Origin: an uncultured Clostridia bacterium
Lineage (GTDB): Bacteria > Bacillota > Clostridia > Christensenellales > Aristaeellaceae
DNA: 15,050 nucleotides
NCBI GenBank assembly: GCA_947600345.1
Contig: CANQGC010000043.1
Location: forward strand, 1 to 15,050
Direction of reading: 5' to 3'
A program made the position numbers and the translations under genes. Under the pieces are notes generated by a model that saw only the letters and a list, made by a program, of their open reading frames with translations, was not told the DNA's origin and made no database searches. Within the stretch, counting starts at the first letter, position 1; every line of letters begins with the position of its first letter. Shown piece by piece: positions 7,230-14,600 of the stretch.

Positions 7230-8351
7230 TCACTTCTCGTAGTGCGCCGCGACCTTCTTCAGATTCTCGATGATGGGCAGGTGCTGGGGGCAGACGCCCT
7301 CGCACTGGCCGCAGCCGATGCAGTCGCTCGCCTTGCCAAAGTTGGCGTTGAGGTTCTCATAGTTCGTGAAGTTGACCGTCCAGCCCTTCTCCTCGAGCCG
7401 CTCGCGCATGTCCTCGTTGTAGAGGGAGAAGTACTTGGGGATGGCGATGTGCTGCGGGCATCCCTCGGTGCAGTAGGAGCAGCCGGTGCAGGGGATGGCA
7501 ATCTGGGCGTTGATGATGTCCGCGACCCGGTGGCAGATGGCCTTCTCATCCTCGCTCAGCGGCTGGAAACTTTCCATGTAGTTCAGGTTGTCCGCCATCT
7601 GCTCGACGTTCGACATGCCCGAGAGCACCACCATCACGTTCGGAAGCGACGCCGCGAAGCGAATCGCCCAGCTCGGCACGGACATGCTCGGGTTCGCGTC
7701 CCGGAAGAGCTTCTCCGCCGCCTCGGGCACCTTCGCCAGCGTGCCGCCCTTGCAGGGCTCCATGACAATCACGGGCTTGCCGTGCTTCGTGGCCATCTCG
7801 TAGCAGGCCCGGGATTGAATCCACTCGCTCTCCCAATCCAGGTAGTTGACCTGCAGCTGCACGAACTCTATCTCCGGGTGCTTCGTCAGGATCTCGTCCA
7901 GCAGCTCAGGGGTGTCGTGATAGGAGAAGCCCGCGTGCTTCACCAGCCCCTCGGCCTTCTTCTCCTGCAGCCAGTGGAAGCAGTCGTACTTCTCGTACTT
8001 GGCCAGCAGGTTCGTCTCGACGCCGTGGAGCAGGTAGTAGTCGAAGTAGCCCGCGCCGGTCTTCTCCAGCTGGGCGTTGAAGATCTTATCCCTGTCCTCG
8101 AAGCTGTCGATGAAGCCCGCGTGGAGCTTGTCCGCCAGCGTGAAGCTGTCGCGGGGATGGCGGCTCACCAGCGCGAGCTTGGCCACATTCTCGCTGTTGA
8201 AGCCGCAGTACATCCATGCGGTGTCGAAGTAGGTGAAGCCGCGCTCCAGGAACAGGTCCACCATCCGTTCGACGTGCTTCACATCCACGGCGGCCTCATT
8301 GTTCTTGTCGGTAACAGGCAATCTCATCAATCCAAAGCCGAGTTTCTTCAT
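7230..8351 (-). CDS. Aldo/keto reductase with two C-terminal [4Fe-4S] motifs (copy 1)
   Basis: A 373-residue oxidoreductase, first gene of the reductase pair. The complete AKR tetrad is present: D43 and Y48 (YFDTAWMY), K75 (TLADKLHAG) and H109 (YYLLHG). The C-terminal region has C288-x2-C291-x2-C294-x3-C298-P and C344-x2-C347-x2-C350-x3-C354-P, the classic pattern for two [4Fe-4S] clusters. Electrons could therefore pass between NAD(P)H chemistry and a ferredoxin or flavodoxin partner; this is inference. The start at 8351 was chosen because GGAGGAGG lies about 9 nt upstream and the family N-terminus (KKLGFGLMRLP) begins there; an in-frame Met 20 codons earlier lacks both. No signal peptide is present. 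Substrate not determinable. Confidence 0.95.
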   Translation of the reverse strand: MKKLGFGLMRLPVTDKNNEAAVDVKHVERMVDLFLERGFTYFDTAWMYCGFNSENVAKLALVSRHPRDSFTLADKLHAGFIDSFEDRDKIFNAQLEKTGAGYFDYYLLHGVETNLLAKYEKYDCFHWLQEKKAEGLVKHAGFSYHDTPELLDEILTKHPEIEFVQLQVNYLDWESEWIQSRACYEMATKHGKPVIVMEPCKGGTLAKVPEAAEKLFRDANPSMSVPSWAIRFAASLPNVMVVLSGMSNVEQMADNLNYMESFQPLSEDEKAICHRVADIINAQIAIPCTGCSYCTEGCPQHIAIPKYFSLYNEDMRERLEEKGWTVNFTNYENLNANFGKASDCIGCGQCEGVCPQHLPIIENLKKVAAHYEK

Positions 8352-8409
8352 TGCGTTGTACCTCCTCCGCGTCGGTTCGAAAGTCGTCGTGCGTCCTTCC
8401 CTCTCCGCC

Positions 8410-8443
8410 ATCTTACCATCGTAAAGTAAAGACTTCGCGAAGT
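8410..8443 (-). promoter_or_regulatory. Candidate promoter with overlapping 12-bp palindrome, reductase operon
   Basis: The perfect palindrome ACTTCGCGAAGT (8432-8443) lies 80-92 nt upstream of the first reductase ATG. On the minus strand it is followed by TACGAT (8418-8423) and by the extended -10 TGGTAAGAT (8410-8418). No good -35 sits at 16-18 bp from either box: the best is TCAACT (8441-8446), 3/6, overlapping the palindrome. This arrangement fits a regulated promoter with an operator or activator site in the -35 region. The AT-rich stretch also resembles part of the solute-binding protein promoter. Confidence 0.4.
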
Positions 8444-8462
8444 TGAGGAAAGTATTTTCCCC

Positions 8463-8918
8463 TCACTCCTCCGCAAGCGTGAACTCCGCCGTGACGCTTC
8501 CGCTGCCCAGCGCCTCCTCCCAGCCGGTCAGGTCATCGACGCGCCCGATGCGGGTGTAGGCCCAGGTATTGCTGCCATAGAACATCACGATGTTGCTCCC
8601 ATTGTAGAGCACGATGTCGCCGGGGCCAGTGGTGGTTTGCGCATCGCTGGCCGTGAGGCGCGCGCCCAGCGAGCCGACCTTTTCAAAGCCGGAGTAATCG
8701 TCCATCTCGATGATCACGGGGCCCTGCCGCATCATCTCCGTCAGCTCGGCTACGGCCCGGTTGTCCTCCAGCGTCGCGAGAAAATCGCGCTCGCCGATCC
8801 GTACATTCATCTTCATGGGCTCCATACCTCCTTCGTCCGCCCGCGCGCTCCCGGCGCGGCAGGGAATCACGACCGCCAGCAGCGCCAGTGCCAACGCCAA
8901 GCTCAAAACCTTCCGCAT
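8463..8918 (-). CDS. Secreted cyclophilin-like-fold protein
   Basis: A 151-residue protein. Residues 1-28 form a signal peptide (basic MRKV, hydrophobic LSLALALALLAVVI, likely cleavage after AGSARA). C20 follows Pro and does not make a good lipobox. The remainder matches the bacterial cyclophilin-like domain (Pfam Cyclophil_like family): MNVRIGERDFLATLEDN, the mid motif EMDDYSGFEKVGSLGARL, and the hallmark GPGDIVLYNGSNIVMFYGSN followed by WAYTRIGRVDD. The family is small and often found near flavodoxin or AKR-type redox genes in Clostridia (recalled, not checked). Peptidyl-prolyl isomerase activity has not been shown for it, to my knowledge. The start at 8918 has AAGGAGGA about 8 nt upstream. 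It has its own promoter; only 111 nt separate its stop from the next ATG, with no strong terminator between, so read-through into the reductases is possible. Confidence 0.88.
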   Translation of the reverse strand: MRKVLSLALALALLAVVIPCRAGSARADEGGMEPMKMNVRIGERDFLATLEDNRAVAELTEMMRQGPVIIEMDDYSGFEKVGSLGARLTASDAQTTTGPGDIVLYNGSNIVMFYGSNTWAYTRIGRVDDLTGWEEALGSGSVTAEFTLAEE

Positions 8919-8957
8919 CGCCGCATTCCTCCTTCGTATGCCTTTCAACCTAGAATC

Positions 8958-8986
8958 AGTATAGCGGAGCGCGCCGCCGCTGTCCA
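8958..8986 (-). promoter_or_regulatory. Promoter of the cyclophilin-like gene
   Basis: On the minus strand TGGACA (8981-8986, 5/6) and TATACT (8958-8963, 5/6) are spaced by exactly 17 bp of very GC-rich sequence. The site lies about 40 nt upstream of the ATG at 8918 and just past the terminator of the upstream sortase operon. Confidence 0.75.
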
Positions 8987-9047
8987 ATTGTTCTTTTCTA
9001 TCGCGCGCCATAATCTTCAGGCATAGCGGCGGCCCGGGAGGCATAGC

Positions 9048-9076
9048 AAAGGAAGCGCCGCTCCAGCGGCGCTTCC
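9048..9076 (-). terminator. Terminator of the sortase operon
   Basis: GGAAGCGCCGCT (9051-9062) is perfectly complementary to 9065-9076, giving an 11-12 bp stem with a tiny loop. It is followed on the minus strand by TTT (9048-9050). It lies about 80 nt after the stop codon at 9155. The T-tract is short, but stem strength and position support a terminator. Nothing else is seen in 8987-9154. Confidence 0.7.
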
Positions 9077-9154
9077 AGCGCGTTTGTCGTCTCACTCCGC
9101 GCGCGGCGCGGCCCTCGCCTCACCGGCCCGGAGGCTTCGTTCCGGCGCGATTCC

Positions 9155-10219
9155 TTAGCGAAAATCTACGCGGCCGAGCTGGTTGCCGTCGGCGTCCATG
9201 AACATTACGCCCCAGCTGGGGTTCTCCTTCAGGACCTCGCCCGTGACCTCGCAGCTCTGCTCGAAGGTCGTCTCTATGAAGTCCACGCTGCCATCGTGGC
9301 CGTACAGGATCGCCATCGCAGCGTCTCCGCCCAGCACCAGGTCGAAGCGGATTCGGTCCCCGGCCTCCGGCTTCTTCATCGCCTCGTACTCGATCTCCGG
9401 CGCCTCCGTCGGCTCCGGCGTCACGCCATTCGCCAGGTCGATCAATGCCTGCAGCTCCGGGTCCGGCGTCGCGTTCGGATCCGGCGTGATCCGCGGGTCC
9501 GGCGTGTCCGTAGGTTCCGGCGTATCCGTAGGTTCCGGCGTGTCCGTCGGCTTCGCTTCCTCCGCCTCCGCGGCCTCGCCGCTAACGGCACGCTGGTACT
9601 CCATTCCGCTCACGCCGTATTCGCCTTCCACGCGGAACGCCCACGCGCTCGATCCCTTCACCTCAGGATTCTCCACCTGCCCGTCCTCCGTGCAGATGCA
9701 TCCCCGGTCCAGGTCCACGTGGTACGCCTTCCCCAGCTCCAGCGTCCGCAGCGGCTTGATCTCGAAGCACGTCCCGTCTCCCCACATCAGGATCTCCCGT
9801 TCCGCCTCCGTCATCTTCCGCTCGCGCACCGCGTCCGCGTCGTTCATCGCCGACTGCCAGACCTCCTCGCTCTTCTCTCCATCCTCGTACAGGTGCACCA
9901 GGCCCTCTCCGGCCTTCACATCCGTTCGCGGAAGGTAGACATACAGCTTCTGGCAGCCGTTCTCCACGCTCTTCGTGTTCATCGGGTTGTACATGATGTA
10001 CCCAAGACGCTTGCTCAGGTCCACCTCCGGCACGCCCTCATATGGCTTTGCCGGGCTCAGCCCCTCGCGCCAGCCGCTCTCACTCGCTTCCGCCTCCGCG
10101 CTCACTTCTGCGTTCTCCGCTTCCGCGTTTGTAGCCTCCGCGCTCGCGGCGCCCACCGGCGCGCTCAACGCCAGCAGCGCCGCTATCGTCAACGCCAGCG
10201 CTCTCCTCTCTCGCTTCAT
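9155..10219 (-). CDS. Secreted two-domain protein of unknown function in the sortase operon
   Basis: A 354-residue protein that I do not recognise as a named family. Residues 1-27 form a signal peptide (MKRERR, hydrophobic ALALTIAALLALSAPVGA, cleavage near ASA). Residues 28-48 are Ala/Glu-rich. Residues 49-205 form a globular domain whose end (LELGKAYHVDLDRGCICTED, then SSAWAFRVEG) resembles bacterial Ig-like Big_5/SbsA domains; this is tentative. Residues 214-283 are a linker with PTDTPEP repeats. Residues 284-354 form a small beta-rich C-terminal domain (RIRFDLVLGG, ending GNQLGRVDFR). There is no LPxTG motif, C-terminal membrane helix or lipobox, so it is probably released or held non-covalently. 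The start at 10219 is fixed by the ATGA overlap with the sortase stop and by AAGGAGAGG upstream. A role as accessory component of the sortase system is inferred from context. Confidence 0.85.
   Translation of the reverse strand: MKRERRALALTIAALLALSAPVGAASAEATNAEAENAEVSAEAEASESGWREGLSPAKPYEGVPEVDLSKRLGYIMYNPMNTKSVENGCQKLYVYLPRTDVKAGEGLVHLYEDGEKSEEVWQSAMNDADAVRERKMTEAEREILMWGDGTCFEIKPLRTLELGKAYHVDLDRGCICTEDGQVENPEVKGSSAWAFRVEGEYGVSGMEYQRAVSGEAAEAEEAKPTDTPEPTDTPEPTDTPDPRITPDPNATPDPELQALIDLANGVTPEPTEAPEIEYEAMKKPEAGDRIRFDLVLGGDAAMAILYGHDGSVDFIETTFEQSCEVTGEVLKENPSWGVMFMDADGNQLGRVDFR
9500..9550 (-). repeat. Tandem 18-bp repeats coding PTDTPE units
   Basis: About three 18-bp units differ at only a few bases (plus-strand core GTCCGTAGGTTCCGGCGT). 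They encode PTDTPEPTDTPEPTDTP in the linker of the secreted protein. Degenerate PDPxxTP units continue to about 9460. The unit is a multiple of three, so copy-number change would lengthen or shorten the linker without a frameshift. Confidence 0.85.
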
Positions 10220-11646
10220 TCGACTTCCTCTCCTTCCCGGAGCCTCCGGCACACCACCACAAATCTGCCGTCGCTCCGGTGCGCCTTGTTGCACGTCGTC
10301 AGTGTCAGAAACTCGTCGCCGAATTTCACATCGACTCCCGTGTCGTACAGCTTGTTCTCCTCGATCTCCCGCAGCCAGTTCTTCGCGTCCACGCTGTACT
10401 GGATGTCCGCGTTGTAGCGGAATCCCGTCTCGTCCACGTCGTAGTCCGCCGAGAAGAACGCAGCGAACACCTCGTACGTGCGCTCCTCCATCAGCGTGTC
10501 GAAGTACACCAGCTTGTGATTCTCCCAGTAGCTCTCGTTCATGTAGTTCACGAGTCTACCGAACATCTTGCCGCTGCGCATGCTGTGGCCGCTCACCACC
10601 AGGTTGTAGCTCGGCGTGTAGGGATCGCACTTCGTATCCAGTATGATCTGCCCGTTCGCGTTCTTATTTCCGTAGAAGTCGTGATGCAGATAGTAGTCGC
10701 TGTCGTCCGACTGCACGACCGGGTAGTCCACCGTCGTGTTCGGGATCGTGATCCAGCCCGCGAAGTCCTGATTCTCGGCGTAGATCTCCTGGAACTGGGG
10801 CAGAATCTTGTCCACGTTCAGCGTGCGCTTCGGCAGCTGGTCGTAGGACTGCGCGCCCGAGCGCTCGAAGCGGTTCACCGTGGGGCCGGGGGTCGGCGTG
10901 GCGGTGGGCTCCGGCGTCGGCGTCGGCTTGGCCATCGGCGTCGTCACAGGGGTCGGGCCGGGCAGAACCTGCGCCCCTCCGCTCGACTTCCACCGAATTT
11001 CCCTCGGCTGCTCTGTGGCTTCCCCGCCCTCAGCTTCCGTCTCCGCTGCGCCCGGCTGCTCCTGCGTCTGCGCCGCGCTCTGCTGCTCCTGTGTTTCCGC
11101 CGCACCCGGCTGCTCCTGCGTCTGCGCGGCGCTCTGCTCGCCCTCCGGCGCGCTCGCGGCCACGTTCGCCTCCGCATCCTGGCTCAGCTGCGCCTGCGCC
11201 TGCGCGGGCAGGCTCTCTTCCTCCGTCAACTGACTCTCCGCCTGGCTTTGCGCTTCCTCGGACTGATTCGGTTCGCTCGGCTGCTCCGCCGCCTCGCCCA
11301 GCTCGCCTTCCGGCTCGCCCGGGGCTGCCGCTTCGCTCTGCGCCTGTGCGCCTTCCGCCTCGCTCTCCGAGTCAGAGGGCGCGGAGCCCTCCGGCTGCTC
11401 GCTTGTCGCTTGCAGCCCGGATTCTTCCGCGCTCTCCTTTCCGGCTTCTTCAGCCGTATTGGTCCTTTGTCTTCCGTCTCCGCGCCCGCCGCGCTTCGCC
11501 AGTCCAGCGTCACGCAGCTCAACCAGCTTCTCCATTGTCGCTTCCGTACTCTTCTCTTCCATCTTGTACTTCAGCGGGTATGACAGCGATATTGCGAAGC
11601 AAACCACCGCCACCAGGATTAGCAATACTTTCCAGCGCTTCTTCAT
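10216..11646 (-). CDS. Class B sortase with an unusually long linker
   Basis: Membrane-bound cysteine transpeptidase that cleaves a C-terminal sorting signal and joins the protein to the cell wall or to another pilin. The product has 476 residues, about twice the usual class B length of about 250. Residues 5-23 form the N-terminal membrane anchor (WKVLLILVAVVCFAISLSY). Residues about 30-270 are a low-complexity Glu/Gln/Ala/Ser linker that ends in a PTPTPEPTATPTPGPT stretch. The catalytic domain spans about 277-470: FAGWITIPNTTVDYPVVQ, VVSGHSM (H354), LTLTTCNKA (C452) and SDGRFVVVCRRL (R461) complete the His/Cys/Arg triad. The order and the helical insert before C452 fit class B. The start overlaps the stop of the Cna_B gene (ATGA) with AAGGAG just upstream, and its own stop overlaps the next ATG, so all three genes are translationally coupled. 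The Cna_B protein is the obvious substrate. Confidence 0.93.
   Translation of the reverse strand: MKKRWKVLLILVAVVCFAISLSYPLKYKMEEKSTEATMEKLVELRDAGLAKRGGRGDGRQRTNTAEEAGKESAEESGLQATSEQPEGSAPSDSESEAEGAQAQSEAAAPGEPEGELGEAAEQPSEPNQSEEAQSQAESQLTEEESLPAQAQAQLSQDAEANVAASAPEGEQSAAQTQEQPGAAETQEQQSAAQTQEQPGAAETEAEGGEATEQPREIRWKSSGGAQVLPGPTPVTTPMAKPTPTPEPTATPTPGPTVNRFERSGAQSYDQLPKRTLNVDKILPQFQEIYAENQDFAGWITIPNTTVDYPVVQSDDSDYYLHHDFYGNKNANGQIILDTKCDPYTPSYNLVVSGHSMRSGKMFGRLVNYMNESYWENHKLVYFDTLMEERTYEVFAAFFSADYDVDETGFRYNADIQYSVDAKNWLREIEENKLYDTGVDVKFGDEFLTLTTCNKAHRSDGRFVVVCRRLREGEEVE
11029..11136 (-). repeat. Two tandem 54-bp repeats in the sortase linker
   Basis: Residues 171-188 (QSAAQTQEQPGAAETQEQ) and 189-206 (QSAAQTQEQPGAAETEAE) are 18-residue tandem copies that differ at the last three positions. 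The underlying DNA (11083-11136 and 11029-11082) is similar but not identical. They sit in the region between the membrane anchor and the catalytic domain. Confidence 0.85.
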
Positions 11647-14600
11647 TGCTCCTTCTTCCTCTTCTTACGGTCCCCCAGCAACAGCACCAACAGTGCCAGC
11701 ACTCCGATTCCTCCACTCACGAACGGATACACCGGCAGATCGTCGCCCGTCTGCAGCAGTTCACCCCACAGCGGCGTATCATAGTCTCCGATCTCTACCA
11801 GTCCCTCCAGTTCTTCCTCTGTCACATCGCCCAACTGTGCGATTCCCAGCGGCGTGTCGTAATCGTCGATCGTCGTCTCATCCGGCGGCAGCAGCGTGTT
11901 GATCAGGTTGTATCCGTCCACTCTCGTGTAGTAGCCGTCCACCAGCTCCTCTCGAATCGTGTACTCGTACATCCGTCCCGTCGCCGGGTCGCTGTCCGGC
12001 AGGTTCGCGAACCGATATCTCCATCCGTTCGCCGCCATCACCGTCTGTTGCCGGATCACTACGCCGTCTCGCAGCAGACGCACTACGATCTGCGTCGGCC
12101 GCAGCCCAGCTGCGTTGTTGTTGTCCACCCACGTCTTCAACCCCTCGATCGTGATCGTCTGCGGGTTGATCGTGTTCGTGATCGTCGTGCCGTTGATCGC
12201 CGTCGTGTAGCCGGGCACCGGCACCTCGTCCACCGTGTACCTGTACGGCACTCGGTTCGCATCCGCGTAGGGCAGGTTCGCAAACCGGTACGTCCACACG
12301 TTTCCGTTCCGCGTCCACGTCGGCACTCGGCCCGCCATCAGCGTTCCGTTCTGGTACAGCCGCACCTGAATCGCATCCGGCCTCAGTCCGCGCGCGTTGC
12401 CCTGGTCGACCCAGACCTTCGTGCCCGTCAGTTCCGTCGTCTGCGGCAACGGCGTGTAGCTGTTCGTGATTACGAACTCCGTGCCGTTCTGGGTCACCGT
12501 AGATTCGTACTCCGCCGGTCCGTTCACTTCCACGACCGTGTAGTTCACCGCCGCGCCGTTCGCGCTCGCCGGCAGGTTCGTCCACGTGTAGCTCCAGTTG
12601 GGCGCCGTCAGCGTCTGCGTGTCGTACACCGCGCCATTCGCCAGCAGCTGCGCCTGGATGTTGGCCGGCCGGATTCCGTCGATGTTATCGCCGTCGTCCC
12701 AGACCTTCCGCACCGAGTAGCTCACCGGGTTCGGCGTGTGACTGTTCGTCACTGTGAACGCCGTAGCGCCGTTCGTCACCGTCGTCGTGTAGCCTTCGAC
12801 TGTTCCGGACTCTCGCACAGTATAGACGATCGGGGTCCTGGTTCCGGTCCTGTACAGCGGCAGATTGTTCCACGCGTCGCGCCAGTTGTTCGCCGCGCTC
12901 AGCGTAGCGGTCCGCACCACCGTACCGTCCGCCAGAAGCTCAACCGTGATCGAGGCCGGCCGCGTGCCGTCCAGATTTCCGACGTCGTCCCAGACCTTCG
13001 TCACCGTCCGCGCCGTCATCGGCGGCACGTAGGTGTTCGTGATCGTGAAGGTATCTCCCTCGCTGGTCACGCTCGACCTGTAATCCTGCGGTCCCGAGAT
13101 TTCTCTCACCGTGTACGTGTACTCCACGCCGCTCGGATCGAACTTCGTCAGGTTGTTCCAGGTGTGCGACCATTCGTTGTCCGCGTTCAGCGTCACCGAT
13201 CCGGACTCGGGGAGCAATTCACCATTGCGATACAGCCCCACCATGATGCTGCCCGGCCGCAGCGCTGCGTTGTCGTTCGTCCACACCTTCCGCACCGTCC
13301 GGCTCACCACCGGCGTGTGCGTGTTGGTGATGGTGAAGGTATCCGCGCTGTAGCTCGCCGTGTAGTCAGCGGGTACAGACGTCTCTTCCACCGTGTAGGT
13401 GATCTCCTTGCCGCCGGCATTCTTCGGCAGGTTCTCCCACTTGTAGCTCCAGTTGTTCGCCTCGTTCAGCGTCACCGGAATGCCGGAAGCCGTGCCATTC
13501 GCCTTCAGCTGTACCTGGATGCTATCCGGGCGTCGGTTGTCCGCGTCGTTCACGTCCGCCCAAACCTTCGTTACGCTCTTCTCGACCGTCTCCGGCGTGT
13601 GCGTGTTCGTGATTGTGAAGGTATCCTGGCTGTACGATGTCGTGTAGCCGGTAACCTCGCCGATCTCCTGCACGGTGTAGGTGATATCCGTGCCATTGGC
13701 CTTCTTCGGCAGGTTCGTCCAGGTGTGCGTCCAACCGTTCGCCGCGTTCAGCGTCTCGGCCGCGCCGGAAGGCTCGCCGCCAGCCAGCAGCTGTACACTG
13801 ATGCTCTCCGGACGGATGCCATCCTGGTCGTCACTATCGTTCCAGGCCTTGGTAACGGTCTTCTCGACCACTTCCGGCGTGTGCGTGTTCGTCACGACCA
13901 GCACTGTCTTCGTCTCCTCAGGCATGCTGCCCTCAAGAGCCGCATCATAGCGCGTCGTGTAGCTCGCCTCGTAACCCTCGGGCACATCCACTTCCTGAAT
14001 AGTGTACTCGATCTCCAGGCCATTGTCATACACCGGCAGATTCTCCCAGGTGTAGCTCCAGTTGTTGCTCGCATTCAGCGTCACCGGTGCGCCAAAGTTC
14101 TCGTGTACACCTGCCACGAAACGTTCGTCCTCATCAGACGGCTTCGACACATTCTTCCTCAGCTGCACCTGGATGCTCTCCGGACGGATGCCATCCTGGT
14201 TCTGGTTGTCATCCCAGACCTTCTCGACGCCCCGCCGCGTCACCGCAGGCGTATGTGTGTTCGTGATGACGAAGCCTTCAATCTGGGAGCCGGACCCGTC
14301 AGTGCTCGCGCTCGTCTGCGTACCCTTCGTCACGACCGAGTCATAACCCTCAGGTACGCCGGACTCCTCCACGCTGTAGACGATCTCCTTCGAACCCGTG
14401 CCATCGCCATCGTTTACATTCTTCGGCAGGTTCTCCCAGTTGTACGTCCAGCCGTTCGCCTCACTCAGCGTCACGGCCGCACCGTAAGCCTCGCCATCGG
14501 CCAGCAGCTGCACTTCGATGCTATCCACGCGCAGGCCGTCCTGGTTCTCGCCGTCCACCCAGACCTTCTGTACGAAGTGCTCCACCGTCTCCGGCTCGTG

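Noticed and set aside
7122..8429. Long plus-strand frame over the first reductase, and a similar one at 10279-11583 over the sortase
   Set aside because: Both lie antisense to genes with complete catalytic residues and good ribosome binding sites; no recognisable protein features.
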